In this document: in pieces, positions 46,364-58,499 of the stretch
Numbering within the stretch: position 1 is the first letter of the stretch
Layout: every line of letters starts with the position of its first letter
Assembly (NCBI GenBank): GCA_030762935.1
Contig: CM060898.1
Span: 95,524,781-95,588,780, forward strand
Length of the DNA stretch: 64,000 nt
Direction: 5' to 3'
Source of the DNA: Hymenopus coronatus
Lineage: Eukaryota > Arthropoda > Insecta > Mantodea > Hymenopodidae
The notes under the pieces: model-generated
Seen by the model: the letters and a program-made list of their open reading frames with translations, nothing else
Database searches by the model: none
What the model was told of the DNA's origin: nothing
Position numbers and translations under genes: made by a program

Positions 46364-46950
46364 GTATTTGTATGTACGATACATAAATAAAAGCTGAATT
46401 ATATAAACAGCTGTATAGTCAATTTCAGCAATAATTTCCTGGTTACCCAGTTCCAATAGAAACACTGCAATATGTTTGGTCAATAAATTTAGAACAACGG
46501 GATCGAGGAACTTATGCATGTGAATGGTAATTTCACACCATTTTCTACAGCATTTACAATAAGGTAATACTCGTTACATATATACTACTATCACTCGTGA
46601 GTATGTAATGCAGGAGTTAGGGAACCGAAAACCCTTCAATGTGTTAGACTGTGTGCGGAGCACGTACTCGCGCCATCCGCGCCCTTGACATAACACAAAG
46701 GCACTGTACCATATGACACGTGCGAATAATTCGCACAAACTTTGTAAATATCAAATAGATCATTAACTGCCATAGTACCCATTTAAAAATACTGTATTTT
46801 TCTATATGACATTAGTGACAGTTAAAAATGGGGAGCCCGAGACGAAACGCTCCGATTTGAAACAACTATATTGACAATAATAAACAATCTAGACAATTTT
46901 GTGACGTGTGTGATAGAACATTAGCTGTGGAAATGAATGTAATAGGCTTA
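46364..46950. other. Unassigned sequence
   Basis: No family recognised. A small GC-richer patch lies at about 46650-46690. Confidence 0.3.
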
Positions 46951-46992
46951 TATGTCTCCACTATGTACAATGTATGCAGTAGGTAGAGATAG
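46951..46992 (-). repeat. Possible R850 hairpin fragment at the LINE 5' junction
   Basis: CTCCACTATGTACAATGT and GTAGGTAGAGATAGG resemble the hairpin end of the family. The LINE coding sequence begins immediately after it. Confidence 0.4.
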
Positions 46993-49900
46993 GGTCATTG
47001 CCTATCGGAAAGGTCTTCAGTTACAAAACTTTCAATTGAACCCCTCTGGGAGAATCATCTCTGCAACCTAAGATGATACGGTGTTAGTGAATATATACGC
47101 TCCTGCAGGCACCCAACATCGACAGGAGCGAGAGCGGTTTTTTAAAATGATTTAACTCCACATTTACGGCACGCTAAGGAATGCTTCCTCGCAGGTGATT
47201 TTAATTGTACGCTGCACGCTAAGGATCAAAAAGGTGCGCCCTACTTCAGCATTATGTTACATCTGTTAGTGACGCAGCACCAGCTTCAGGATCCCTGGGA
47301 AATAACGTATGGCGATGCTGTAACATTTACCTTTCTTCGTCACACCTCCGCATCTCGATTATATCGTATATATGTTTCTCCAGGGATATCTACTGCTGTA
47401 CACCGCATTTGCGCTATTCCTTTGGCGTTTAGCGACCATCATGCCGTCATCTGTCAACTCCAGATTCCACAACTCAGCATTCAGAAGGCAGGCTGAGGTT
47501 ACAGGAAGATTAATAACGCCATTTTAGAGGATACAGAAGTCCTAGAGCACTTTTAAGTTAAATGGAACCAGTTACAAACTTCCTTCAGAACCGCGCCCCG
47601 GAAGAGCGTTTGGTACACTGAAACTGCAAAACCAGCGATCCGCTCGTTTTTTAAATGCTCGAATATTTTACGGGCACGGGCGAAAAAGGAATTGCTGCTT
47701 TTTTACATGTAAGCCCTGAGGGACCTGTGTGCGAAGCAACGAGAGGGTTGTGATGTGACGGCAGCGATCAAACGACTGAAGGAAATTATTAAGATACAAC
47801 AATTACAGCACCTAGATGACCATAAAGTCCGAGCTAAGGCCCGGCACATGCGCACTGAGGAGCGACATTCATTTTATTCTTTTGCTAAAGAAAGGAACGA
47901 GGGGCGTGCAAAATATCCAGAAATCCTTCAGAATGTTGTCACTGGAGCCCCATGCTCTGGAACAAGAGTCATTCTTCAACTTATCGCGGATCATTTCCAG
48001 GATTTGTTTCACGAGGAACCAGCACAAGGCACATCGCATATGTATGCTGATCGTCAGCTGTTTACAACTGACATCACGCAAGACACCTCTGAGATGCTAA
48101 CCAGCCCCATCACCGAAAGTGAAGTGCTAGATGCTCTTCTCCAGGCGAGTCAACACACGTCTCCGGGTCCTGATGGACTGTCCTATGAATTTTATAGGAC
48201 GTGCTGGCCAATCATAAAGCACGCAATCATGCCAATCTTTGTGGAATTGTGGGGCACAGCTTGTTTTCCCGACACCTTTGCAGATGGCATTATAGTATTA
48301 CTCCCAAAGACGGCTTGGACAACAACAATGAATGATTACCGTCCAATAACGTTGCTCAATGTGCACTTAAAATTATTCGCTAAAGTCTTGGCTAACAGAC
48401 TGAAAAGTGCTTATGCTGAAGTATTAAACTACGAGTACAATCAGGCGGCGATGTCAAAGAAAAATATAATTGCTACGTTAGCGGAACTTCGGGATGTACT
48501 AATACAGCTCCGAAAGGAATATCAAGTAGCAGCTTTGATCAGTCTTTATTTCTAAAAAGCTTTCGATAGAGTGCACCATCAATATTTATGGAAATGCTTG
48601 AAAGCAGCACATTTTCCTGTGCAGACGTTTCAACTGATTTAAGGTCTCTACAGAACAGTTAAGTCTCGGGTGTTGTGGAACGGATGGCTTTCCATCCCGA
48701 TTCTATTCAGCCGGTCAGTGCGTCAGGGGTGCCCTTTAACCATGACACTGTTTTCCCTATCATTAGATCCTTTACTCCAGATTCTTCAAGACACCCTCCG
48801 AGGAGTTACTGTGTATAATGAACGCTTCACTGTCACCGCCTATGCTGACGATTGACAGTTATGGCTGCTGATAACCTAGATATGTCAGAATTACATCATG
48901 GGCTGGAGGTGTATATAGGACTGTCAAGTGCAGCATTAAATGTGGCAAAATCGGAGATATTGGTAGTCGGAAACTGGCCGGAGCCACTTAATCCGTTAGG
49001 CATGAAACTTGTTTCCACTACACGAATACTGGGTATCTCCTTCATGTAAAATGTGGACGACACCATTGCTATTAGCTGGAGGGATAAAATCAACCACCTA
49101 CGGTATTCCTCATCCATTGAGTGGACTCGGAACTTGAATTCGCTTCATACCTATGGTCTCAGTCAAATTTGGTATTTAGCACAGCTTTTGCCAATTACAA
49201 AACATGACGCACAGAGAATTGAACAACTTATCGGTTACTTCTTATGGACTGTTAAAGCATACAGGGTGAACAGACCTCAACTGCGCTTGCCACGTTCCCA
49301 GGGTGGATGTGGATTAGTGGACGTCACAAAGAAATGTCTGGTATTATTGGTGGAAACTGCCATCCGGTCACTCTGTGATAATGGTTCATCAGTCGATAGA
49401 GGGTTCTGGGAGGAGCAATTGCAGGATCCTTATACGGTACTCTCAGGCTTTAAACCCATCGTCACACATTTAAAGCGCCTTCTGGACACATGCACGGAGA
49501 TCACACCTTTCAAGCAAACCCGGAACCACTACCGACTGTTGACTGCTGCTCTGCTTGCACCCAGGATTGAAGAAAAACATGCTTGGAGATGGAACTTTAT
49601 TTGGCAGAATTTATTCTGTAAGCATATTTCAACTGATTGGCAAGAGACGGCTTATGAAGTGTTAAACGAGACCATACCGACAGCAGAAAAACTCTGGCGC
49701 CATGGGCGAGCACAATTTAATTGCTGTGCACTCGCTCTGACGTTGATACTTTGGAGCATCCCTTATATCTTGTCGGCAGGTTGCTGGCATTTGGTTGGTG
49801 TTTAGTGGTTATATTACCAAATGGTGCCAGCCGGAGACCCCGCCGTGCCTGGAGAAACTCTGGTGCCTGGAATTTCGTTTCCTGAATACCTACCTACAAC

Positions 49901-50358
49901 GCTGTGTGATTTGGTTGGTAGCGGGAACACTCCATTGGAGCTTGAAGAAGAATATCGGCACTGGGGCAAATAGGGAGAACTGGTTCCGCCTCCTGAGGCA
50001 AGAACGCTGGAAGTTGATGAAGTCCGGATTTATCGGCGAAATGCAGCCATTTATCACATGGTTTGAGGTTACCAACTAATATTGTTGGTCCCTCTGTTGA
50101 CTATCACCTCAACACTAAGAAGCACTGACAATTTGTTACGTTCAGCTTCCTGCTTCTGTGAGGAGGACCCATTCTACAAAATACACACACGTTCACTCCC
50201 GAAGACGTGGCGCGGTTAACATAATAAAATGACAAAATAAACATAACCACAACAAACTGTATTTTGTGATTAACATTCAATTGATTTATGGCTTAAACCT
50301 ATTGTAATCATGTATTAATTTAATGATGAAAAATAAATTATATTTAAAAAAAAAAGTA
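46993..50358 (+). mobile_element. 5'-truncated Tx1/L1-like LINE, inactivated
   Basis: Copies itself by target-primed reverse transcription when intact. AP endonuclease: VIAYRKGLQLQNFQ, then VNIYAPAGTQHRQERERFF near 47085, GDFNCTLHAKDQKG near 47200 and ASRLYRIYVSPGIS with SDHHAVICQL (47254-47496). Reverse transcriptase: SPGPDGLSYEFYRTCW and NDYRPITLLNVHLKLFAKVL (47755-48555), motif A SLYF-stop-KAFDRVHH near 48540, RQGCPLTMTLFSLSLDP, then TAYADD (48670-48855). The connection domain (TRNLNSLHTYGLSQIWYLAQ) runs 49053-49805. Lesions: motif A Asp changed to Tyr; Tyr in the SRLDRIY position of the endonuclease; stops near 47067, 48553, 48640 and 49047; a frameshift just after YADD. The 3' end has AATAAA and a short A tract near 50347. 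Confidence 0.9.
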
Positions 50359-50359
50359 T

Positions 50360-51845
50360 AGCGAGATTCTTGAAACAAAAAAAATGTCGTTTATCTGTCA
50401 TTTCGCTCGTGTGCAGCTAGATATCAAATGTTTTCATGTTTGGTGGCATATTAATGAACTCATGAATTTGTTTCTAAGTTGAATTTCTTTTGTTTAAGGC
50501 CTATAACTTTCAGACATTTGCTTTATGAATTTTATAAGCTTATAGTGCTCATTATGCTTCCCTGGTTTTCTTGTCATTAAGACTGAGTTTAAACATTAAA
50601 CAATTAGCACCCAATGATAAAGATTTCTGTTTAATATTTTATCTTCGAAGTAAGCCAAGAGCACCTTTAGAGTGACATTATTTTCAACATGTTTAGTCTT
50701 AAACCACCAATGAAGCGAAGAAATGCTATTTTATATAGGCTTCTTGATATTTTAGGAAGTAATTCTAGTGCTAATCTTTCTGCGGCTTGTGTAATATCAC
50801 TTGATTCTTCCATTTCAGTTTCTTCACTTCAAGTTTCCGTCATTTAATATTAATATAGATTGCACAAGATAAAAGAATAAAGTTTTAGTCAAAGAAAGCA
50901 GAAAGCTGTAGAAATAACCTAAAGGTTAATTCTACAATAAATTAAGATACATTGAAGTATTACGATTGTAATGCTAATAGTAATGCGAGCCCAGGAGAAA
51001 TTACTCATATAAAAGACTATATGAAAAGTAAAACCTAATCAAACCAGGAGGAATTATGTACAAATACAAAGCGTAATTGTCATGTGTTGGGCTTGAAATC
51101 AAAGTTGGTCACGAGTGCGATAATCTAAACTTTTTAGTTTGAATGTATTATGTTAAAAGTTCTACTTATGGGCAACGCTGCAAAAAAATGTTTTTGAAGA
51201 GTGTTCCAGTCACATATATAACGATAATGTACGTACATTCATGAGAGCTGTACATATGCATGTTACATGGATCAGAAGACATTCTGATGCGATGGAAGGC
51301 AGAAATTCGCTGTCGTATCGATTGGCATGAAATCACTTGTGTCCGATTGAGGCTCGAACCCGCATTAAACAACTTGGAGTGAGTGTCGAGAGGAAATTGC
51401 GTTGTTGCTATGGTGACAAGGGCGTGGCAACAGGCGAGGGGTGCGCAATGATTGAGGAAACTCGAGAATTAAGCTCTGTTCTTCTGCGACACAATCAAAC
51501 CTTAAATTGCAGTTGCTGTTGTTGTTACGGACCCTTCTGCGGACCCCATGTCGTTCTCCACAACTGTCAACCGCATCTTCTTTTGCCTTTTAAATTGTAT
51601 ACATGCGCTTTTAGAAATTCTGACTCATTTTACCATTTGTTTTTGTCCCAACAAGAGTAACTCCGGTTTTATTTCGTGATAAGCAAAAAGGCCACTACTG
51701 GAATTCTCTTTGTCTTTCTCACTTCCGTATGTTTATACAGAATTACATGGCTTGCCCAGAGATCCATGGACGGCTTTATAAACCTGGAATTATAATAGGG
51801 CCACAATTCTTATGACCTAAAATTCATCATAATATGCAAAATAAA
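50360..51845. other. Mostly unassigned sequence
   Basis: AT-rich to 51.2 kb with no recognised family. At 51335-51370 the minus strand reads TGCGGGTTCGAGCCTCAATC, a B-box-like motif that may mark a SINE remnant, but the head and tail are not identifiable. The 107-codon ORF 51337-51660 has no known motif. Confidence 0.3.
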
Positions 51846-52349
51846 ATATGCCTCATAAAACAGCACTACGCAAAATTCTTGTAGTTCATCGCACAGAGTC
51901 TATCGAAAGCTTATATAGATAGAAGCAGATGAACCACAACTCCAAGTAACAAGAAAATAACTAACTTTTACCTATCTGCTCAGATCGATTTCCTTTATAA
52001 ATACAAACAAAATCCTGATCCTTCATACCTGAAGACAGACACTTTTCAAAGAACTTCAGTCCCCTTTGGTGTGAAAGGTCATTGTTATCTTAAACCACTA
52101 GAATTATCAATTCCAGAGTTAATAAGTAGGGACATTAATAATGGAATCCCGCCATAGAGCCTTCTAATCCCAGAAATATATTAAAAAATGTCTCTTTACA
52201 TCAAAAATCAAGTTCATAGATCGGTGTACCAAAAATTGTTTTAAAAAATAAATGTACATAGTTAAGGCAGCATAGAAATCTACACTAATGGTTACCAGTC
52301 TCAGTATTCAAATGGATGTGCTGTTGTATCTCCGGAACATACGATGTTA
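51846..52349 (+). mobile_element. I-like LINE fragment, end of RT to start of RNase H
   Basis: Plus-strand pieces: a segment near 51880-51960 corresponding to the ESLYVEANEPPLELRR motif (read here as VYRKLI and EADEPQLQVTRK in one frame); FKELQSPLGVKGHCYLKPLE near 52035; and IYTNGYQSQYSNGCAVVSPE at about 52270-52337, then HTM. The last is the start of an RNase H domain, where the first catalytic Asp of IYTDGS is replaced (IYTNGY). RNase H after RT is a feature of the I and related clades. The ORF is cut by the R850 pair and resumes at 54056. Confidence 0.78.
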
Positions 52350-52351
52350 TA

Positions 52352-53210
52352 AAAATCTGATGTGTTCCATTCACATGCCTTTCTCTATGTCTCTGTAACA
52401 AATTATTGTTAATAAGCTTATATTTTATTTATTTCATGCTAATCGAGAAAAATTAGCAGAAATAGTCTTATTTCTTGCTTTATTGTCAGTAGAAGCGCAA
52501 TAAGGAAGTACCTTAGGTTAAAGGGAAAGCCAAAAGCTGGTTGCTATGTGACTGATGTTCCTTTGTTTGTATTAACAGGAGTTGACAATTCCTGTATGAG
52601 AAAAGTATAAGTTTTTCAAATATGAAACCAAGAAAAAGGAATATCTCAAAAACGATCAACTCCACGAAAAAAATGTATATAACATAAATTGTGTGTTTTA
52701 AAGTGCTCTGCATTTTTTGTGGGTTAAGTTTCTGTCCATCTCTTACGGTTTAGTAGTTATGAAAAATTCATCCAGAATAAAGTATTCTTCAGAGGCTATT
52801 CCCAGAAAATTCAAAATATACATTTTATTTTTCAGGTAAATAACTTTAATATACGATAATTTAATCAAAATCGTTAGAGCCATGTTTTAGAAAATCAAAA
52901 TTTTCGAAAAAAAAAGTTCCATATAAAGGGTAGTTTGGGGTGGCGGATTTTTCTCAAAAATCTTCGTGTCGCATTCCTGGAAGATACTAAACTTAAATAC
53001 CAAGTTTGTTATTTTACCGACTTTTCGTTTTTGAGTTATCGTGTTCACAGACACACGGACACACACACACGGACCTTTTTCTGAAAATACTTTTTTTGGA
53101 TACAGGTGACCCTAAAACATATATTTCCGGTGAAATCTCTGTATCGAATTTTTTGGTGGAGTGCAACACATTCTCTATACACTATGTACATAGTGCGTAT
53201 AGAGGAAGTA
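52352..53210 (+). repeat. R850 copy, first unit of a dimer inserted in an I-like LINE
   Basis: AAAATCTGATGTGTTCCATT, ATGCCTTTCTCTATGTCTC, GAGCCATGTTTTAGAAAATC, GGGGTGGCGGATTTTTCTC, GGACACACACACACGGACC, hairpin TACACTATGTACATAGTGCG, end TATAGAGGAAG. It is one of the cleanest copies, and its left boundary is fixed by the interrupted coding sequence. Confidence 0.92.
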
Positions 53211-54053
53211 AAATGTGATGTGTTCCATTCACATGACTTTCTCTACATCTCTGTAACAAATAATTGTTAAAAAGCTTATGCTTCTATTTACTTCATGCTA
53301 ATCGACAAAAAGCTAGCAGGTATACTTTTATTACTTGCTTCCTTGTAAGTAGAAGCGAAATTAGGGCGTACATATGTTAAAGTGATAGTGAAAATCTGGT
53401 TGCTACGTGACTGAAGTTCCTTTGTTTATATGGACAGAAGTTGACAAATTTCTGTATGAGAAAAGTATGTTTTCTAAAGCTGAAACCAAAAACAAGGAAC
53501 ATCTCACAAACGATCAACTCCACGAAAAAAAAAAGTGATATAACATAAATTGTGTGTTTTAACGTGCTCTACATTTCTTCTGTAGAGAGTTTTTATCTAA
53601 GTCTTACGATTTAGCGGTTATGCAAAATTCCGTCCAGAATGAAGTAGTCTCCAGAGGTTATTCCCAGAAAATTCAAGATATACATTTTGTTTGTCAGTTA
53701 AATATTTTTAATATATTATATTTTAATCAAAATCGTTAGAGCCATTTTCGCGAAAATCAATATTTTAGAAGAAAGTTCCATATAAAGAGTAGTTTGGGGT
53801 GGGTGGATTTTTCTCAAAATCTTCGTGTCGCATCCCTGGAAGATATTAAACTTAAATACCAAGTTTGGTATTTTACCGACTTTTGGTTTTTGAGTTATCG
53901 TGTTCACAGTCACACGGATACACGTACACATGAACACACACGGACTTTTTTTTTCTGAAAATGATTTTATGGGTACAGGGTCTCAGTATCGAATTTTTGG
54001 GTGGAGTGCAATACCTTCCTTATACACTATATACATAGTACGTATACAGAAGG
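53211..54053 (+). repeat. R850 copy, second unit of a dimer inserted in an I-like LINE
   Basis: AAATGTGATGTGTTCCATTC, CATGACTTTCTCTACATCTC, GGGTGGGTGGATTTTTCTC, hairpin ACACTATATACATAGTACG, end TATACAGAAGG. It is followed by TA and then host LINE sequence. Confidence 0.92.
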
Positions 54054-54055
54054 TA

Positions 54056-54838
54056 AACATTACCAGAAGCCTACCCCATCTTCTTCAGTAAACAATTTGC
54101 TATTAAGAAGGCCTTGGAAATTATTAAATCTAAGAAGAAATATAAATATCTTCAGTCTGCTATAGTAAGTTAATATCTCTTCAAAATATCTCATAAAATA
54201 ATTTATTTGCCAAATAAAGTCAAAACATATACAATAAAATTGAAAGTACACAGATAACTTTAATGTGAATAGCTTCTCATCAAGAAATAGAGGGAAATAA
54301 AAATCAGATGAAGCAGTAAAGGAAGCACCAGACAATAACCAATTTATCCTCTTATTTCTATCCGACATGAAGATGTTATGCTGTATATTAAGAACAAATT
54401 AATAGCGGAAATGCAACTGGTCTGAAAATAACCAAAAAAGCAAACTGCATGAAGTAAAATCTCATATATCATTTCCAGGAATCTATAAAGTTCTCAGCTG
54501 CCGTCAAAAGGTGTTACTCACCAGATTGAAAACTGACCACATTAAAATAACTCATGGTTATTTATTTACCAGATACAGTATTCCTTTTTGTGGACATTGC
54601 AATAAAGGACTGATATTGAAGCACATTATTACCGAATATGTCCGCTACTCCAACTACAGAATCAAGAACCATATTGAACCAATGTATTGCCATTTTTAAA
54701 TTCTTAAAACATTATAAACTAGTTTAGTTTAAACATTTATAAAACACATTAACATGTTAAAATATTGTAACAATGTTAATGTATGTTGTGGCTATAAGAT
54801 CTATGCTGTCAAGCGACATTAAATAAAGAAATAAATAC
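54056..54838 (+). mobile_element. I-like LINE fragment, rest of RNase H and 3' end
   Basis: Continues the frame broken at 52349: LPEAYPIFFSKQFAIKKALE then IIKSKKKYKYLQSAIVS (RNase H, where IFSAELYAIxxALxxI is usual). A decayed stretch follows, then YKVLSCRQKVLLTRLKTDHI and KITHGYLFTRYSIPFCGHCN with LKHIITEYVRYSNYR (54490-54699). This is the conserved C-terminal segment (xxLxRLRxGHxxLTHxxL, then CxxC and HILxxCxxY). The 3' UTR ends near AAATAAAGAAATAAATAC. Stops and frameshifts are common. Confidence 0.8.
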
Positions 54839-54894
54839 ACACATACTATTACGAACCACAATGTATGACACAAAAAAAGAAGAAAAAGGAACTG

Positions 54895-55205
54895 CTCGGA
54901 TATTAAAATATCTGAGGCGTTACATTCATATTATTTTCTCCACATATTCTGTAATAAATTACGCTTTCGAAGGTTTCATCTACTATTTCATCACAATGGC
55001 TATAAACATTATGAAAACTGGTTTTACTAAACATGTTCATATAGGTATAAGGAAATAAGGCAATACACTAGACCAAAGTGACAGTCAAATCTTTTAAGAG
55101 TTAGTTGCTATGTGATGGTCCTGAAATTCTGTTATCCTTGTATACCCATGATAAAAAAAGAAACAAGCAAAATAACAACTTCCATTTGAGAAACGTATAA
55201 GTAAT
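54895..55205 (+). repeat. R850 5' part, left half of an inverted chimera
   Basis: AAATATCTGAGGCGTTACAT, TTTTCTCCACATATTCTG, AAGGCAATACACTAGACC, TGAGAAACGTATAAGTA. It then folds back at 55205. Confidence 0.65.
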
Positions 55206-55225
55206 GGGAAGTCGCCATTCATTTC

Positions 55226-55259
<34 letters not shown>

Positions 55260-55572
55260 CTTGGCCATGCAAGCAAGAACGGAATTACAATATCATCACT
55301 TAGCGGCAAGCTTTTAAACGGTGTGACTATCGCTTTAGTTTAATGTACTTCCTTATTACTGTTGTACTTTAATGGAAATAAGTAAAAAGTCAATTTCTAC
55401 TCACCTTTATCTCCAAAGATAGGTTAAAGAATGAAATAAGTAAAAAGTCAAGTTTTGCTCACATTTATCTCCAAAGATAGGTTAAATGGTGAGTAGATTA
55501 AATAACGTTTTGTAGAAATAGTTGTTACAAATAGGTAGAGAAAATTATGTGAATTGAACACATCAAATTTTT
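55206..55572 (-). repeat. R850 partial copy, right half of an inverted chimera
   Basis: ATGGGAAGTCGCCATTC pairs with the last bases of the plus half. It runs through ACTATCGCTTTAGTTTAATG to GAATTGAACACATCAAATTT. A T run (55228-55256) and a direct repeat of about 60 bp (near 55375 and 55435, AAAAAGTCAA and TTTATCTCCAAAGATAGGTT) lie within it. Confidence 0.68.
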
Positions 55573-56165
55573 ACTTTCTTTAGCCCACATGTACAATTTA
55601 CAAATTGGATACACAAGGTATTGTATTCCACCCAAAAATTCGATATCGAAATTTCACGTGAAATATATGTTTTGGGGTCCCCAGAATCTGAAAAAAAGCT
55701 AATTTAGAAAAAGTTCCATGTATGTCTGTGGACAGCATAACTCAAAATCGAAAATACAGTTAAATACCATTACCAAGGACACGACACAAAGATGTTCAAG
55801 AAATCACCCCATCACGAACTAATCTTATTATGGAAACATTTTAGAAAATTTTCATTTTCTCAAATGTGACTTTAACGATTTTGATTAAACTCCAGTATAT
55901 TAAAGATAATTACATCCCAAATAAAATGTATATCCTGAATTTTATGGGAACAGCCTCTGAAGACCTCTCTATCCTGGATGAATTTTGCCGAATTTTGCTT
56001 AACTGCTAAACCGTAAGAGATAGACAAAAACTTACTACACAAAAAATGAGATCTCATCAAAACACACAGTCTATGTCCTTGTTGTGGAGATAACCGTTTC
56101 CGAGGTATTCCTTGTAATTGATTTCAATTGTAAAGTACTTACACTTTTCTCAGAAAGAAGTGTCC
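55573..56165 (-). repeat. R850 copy, far end missing
   Basis: TACTTTCTTTAGCCCACATG, ATTCCACCCAAAAATTCG, AGGACACGACACAAAGATG, CTGAATTTTATGGGAACAGC, up to TTACACTTTTCTCAG. Another minus copy follows. Confidence 0.75.
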
Positions 56166-56171
56166 GTTTTT

Positions 56172-56812
56172 TACCTTCTCTTTACGTACTATGTATATAG
56201 TGTGTAGAGAAGGTATTGTATTGCACACAAAAAGTCGATACCGAGATTTCACCAGAAATATATGTTTTGAGACCCCCTGAATCCAAAAAAAGCATTTTTA
56301 GAAAACTGTCCGTGTGTGTGTCTGTCTGTGTGTGTGACTTTGGGCAGCATAGCTCAAAAATGAAGAGACCGTTAAAAACCAAACTTGGTATTTAAGTTTG
56401 GTATCTTCCAAGGATGCAACGCGAAGATTTTCAAGAAAACCCCCCATCCCAAACTACCCTTTACATGAAAACAATTTCGAAAATGTTGATTTTCTTAAAA
56501 ATGGCTGTAGCGATTTTGGATAAAATCTCGTATATTTAAATGTTTACATGATTTTCTTTTGTTCTACTCCTGGTCAAGCAAAGAAGCGATTTGCAATGAC
56601 AATCGCATAACGACAACTATTAAAACGTTTGAGTATCGCTTTAGCCTAGTGTATTCCCTTAGTTCCCTTCGCTTTTAAGAACTAAGTAATAAGAACATTC
56701 TGCTAATGTGTATATCGATTAGCATTGTGTAGAAAGAAAAAAAATCTTTTGCAGGAAGTTTGTAGAGCAGCTAGAGAAGGTAATGTGTGAGCGTAACACA
56801 GATTCTTTTGTT
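56172..56812 (-). repeat. R850 copy with internal deletion
   Basis: Hairpin CTTTACGTACTATGTATATA, TTGTATTGCACACAAAAAG, CAACGCGAAGATTTTCAAG. At about 56552 it jumps from TAAATGTTTACATGA to TTTTGTTCTACTCCTGG, losing roughly 250 bp of the family core. Confidence 0.75.
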
Positions 56813-57029
56813 ACCTTGCCTTTCATCAGTCGCCAAAACTTAATATGTTTTAAGCGAGTCAGAATTTATGCTAAAGTTACAGCATCACAACAGCGGTAGA
56901 ATAGTTGTCTAGATTCACACTCTTACAGCTGTGGTATCTGCCAGCTTGCTATCCGAGTTCATGTCTTCGCTATAAACATCGTTAGAAATATAAGTCTCGT
57001 TGATTAAATACTCGAATAGTACAGTTTAT

Positions 57030-57134
57030 TACTTTCTCTACACTAACTATGTACATAGTGTGTAGAGAAGGTATTGCACTCCACCCAAAAATTCCATACC
57101 AAGATTTCACCGGAAATATATGTTTTAGGGTCCC

Positions 57135-57137
<3 letters not shown>
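57030..57137 (-). repeat. R850 hairpin-end fragment
   Basis: TTACTTTCTCTACACTAACT, then ATGTACATAGTGTGTAGAG, a very well-preserved hairpin, then CCACCCAAAAATTCCATACC. It breaks off in a TA tract. Confidence 0.75.

Positions 57138-57171
<34 letters not shown>
57138..57171. repeat. (TA)n microsatellite at a chimera junction
   Basis: About 16 TA units between two inverted R850 pieces. Confidence 0.95.
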
Positions 57172-57174
<3 letters not shown>

Positions 57175-57402
57175 TGTGAGTGAATATCTGTAATATGCGA
57201 TATTTTAAACAAAATTGTTAGAGAAAATCAAAATTTTCGAAAAATTGTCCATGTAAAAGGTAGTTGGAGGGGGGCATTTTCTTGAAAAACTTCATGTTAC
57301 ATCCTTGGGAGATACTAAACTTAAATACCTCGTTTGGCATTTAAGGAACTTTTTGATTTTAAGCTATGCTTCCACACAAACACACACACACACATACACA
57401 CA
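57172..57402 (+). repeat. R850 internal fragment
   Basis: ATATGCGATATTTTAAACAA, GTTAGAGAAAATCAAAATTT, GGAGGGGGGCATTTTC, ending in a CA tract at 57375-57402. Confidence 0.65.
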
Positions 57403-58328
57403 TTATGAGAATGGAACACATTAGAAATTTGCGCTTCTACTACAAGGAACCAAGTAATAAGGACAATTTCTGCTAATGTTTTTCTCGATTATCGTGAACT
57501 AGATAGAAGAAGAAGCTTGTTAACAATAATTATTTACGGAGTTGTAGAGAAAGTCATAGAACTGGAACACACCAGATTTTTAAAAAAGGTACGCGCAAAC
57601 GTGTGTACTGTGGTCAGTACAGCTCAAAAACGAACTTACCACACTTGGTATTTAAGTTTAATATCTTCTAAGGATGCGACACTAAGGTTTTAGGAAAATC
57701 CCCTCACCCCAAACTAACAATCACATAAAAATGTTTGAACATTTTGAAAATGGTTCTAGTGATTTTAATTAAAATACCATATAGTCATGATATTTACATC
57801 ACAAATAAAATGTACATCTTGAATTTTCTGGGAATATCTTCTGAAGACCTCCTCATTCTTGATAAATTTTGGTGAATTTTGCATAACTGGGAAACCGCGA
57901 GAAATAGACAAAAGGCTACCAAATAGAAAATGTGGACCTTTTTAAACACAATTTATGGCAGAGTTCAGACTTCTTTTTGGCAGAGTTACCGTTTTCGAGA
58001 TATCCCTTGTTATTGCTTTCAACTTTAACCTATGTAACTTTTCTGAAACGAGAGGTTTAATCTCTCTTTTGTTTTACTGCTGGCAAAGTGGACCGAACTT
58101 CAATTGTTCATACAACGACCAGCTTTTAAAAGATATGACTATCAGTTTAGCACAGTACATTCTCTTATTTCCCTTCTACTTAGAAGGAAATAACTAATAA
58201 AGGCAATTCCTACTAATGTACGAGATGTCTCGATTAGTATGATGTACACTTATAATTTTTTGCAACAACACTTTGTTTGCAGAACCGGTAGAGAAAGTCA
58301 TGTGAATGGAACACATCAGATTTTTATA
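57403..58328 (-). repeat. R850 pieces in tandem (far-end fragment, then copy lacking hairpin)
   Basis: 57403-57583 is a far-end fragment (ACAAGGAACCAAGTAATAAG, CACCAGATTTTT). 57584-58328 starts at the GT region (GCGCAAACGTGTGTACTGTG) and runs through GGATGCGACACTAAGG and CCTCACCCCAAACTAAC to GGAACACATCAGATTTTT. Confidence 0.72.
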
Positions 58329-58499
58329 AGCATTAAATTCACAAACACGTTCACACTCTCACTCATACTTCTAAATGCTAGGGAGGAAGGGGAATAATCT
58401 TGGGTAAAAACATTCTCTTCCTCCAGTTGTGAATCGATCCTGGACTTCTGGAGGAAATATAAAGGTTAAGGGTAAATAACGGAGAGTGACAGCTCATGT

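Noticed and set aside
52352..54053. LTR retrotransposon (two R850 units as LTRs)
   Set aside because: The two units abut directly with no internal region, primer-binding site or polypurine tract. They are a tandem dimer.
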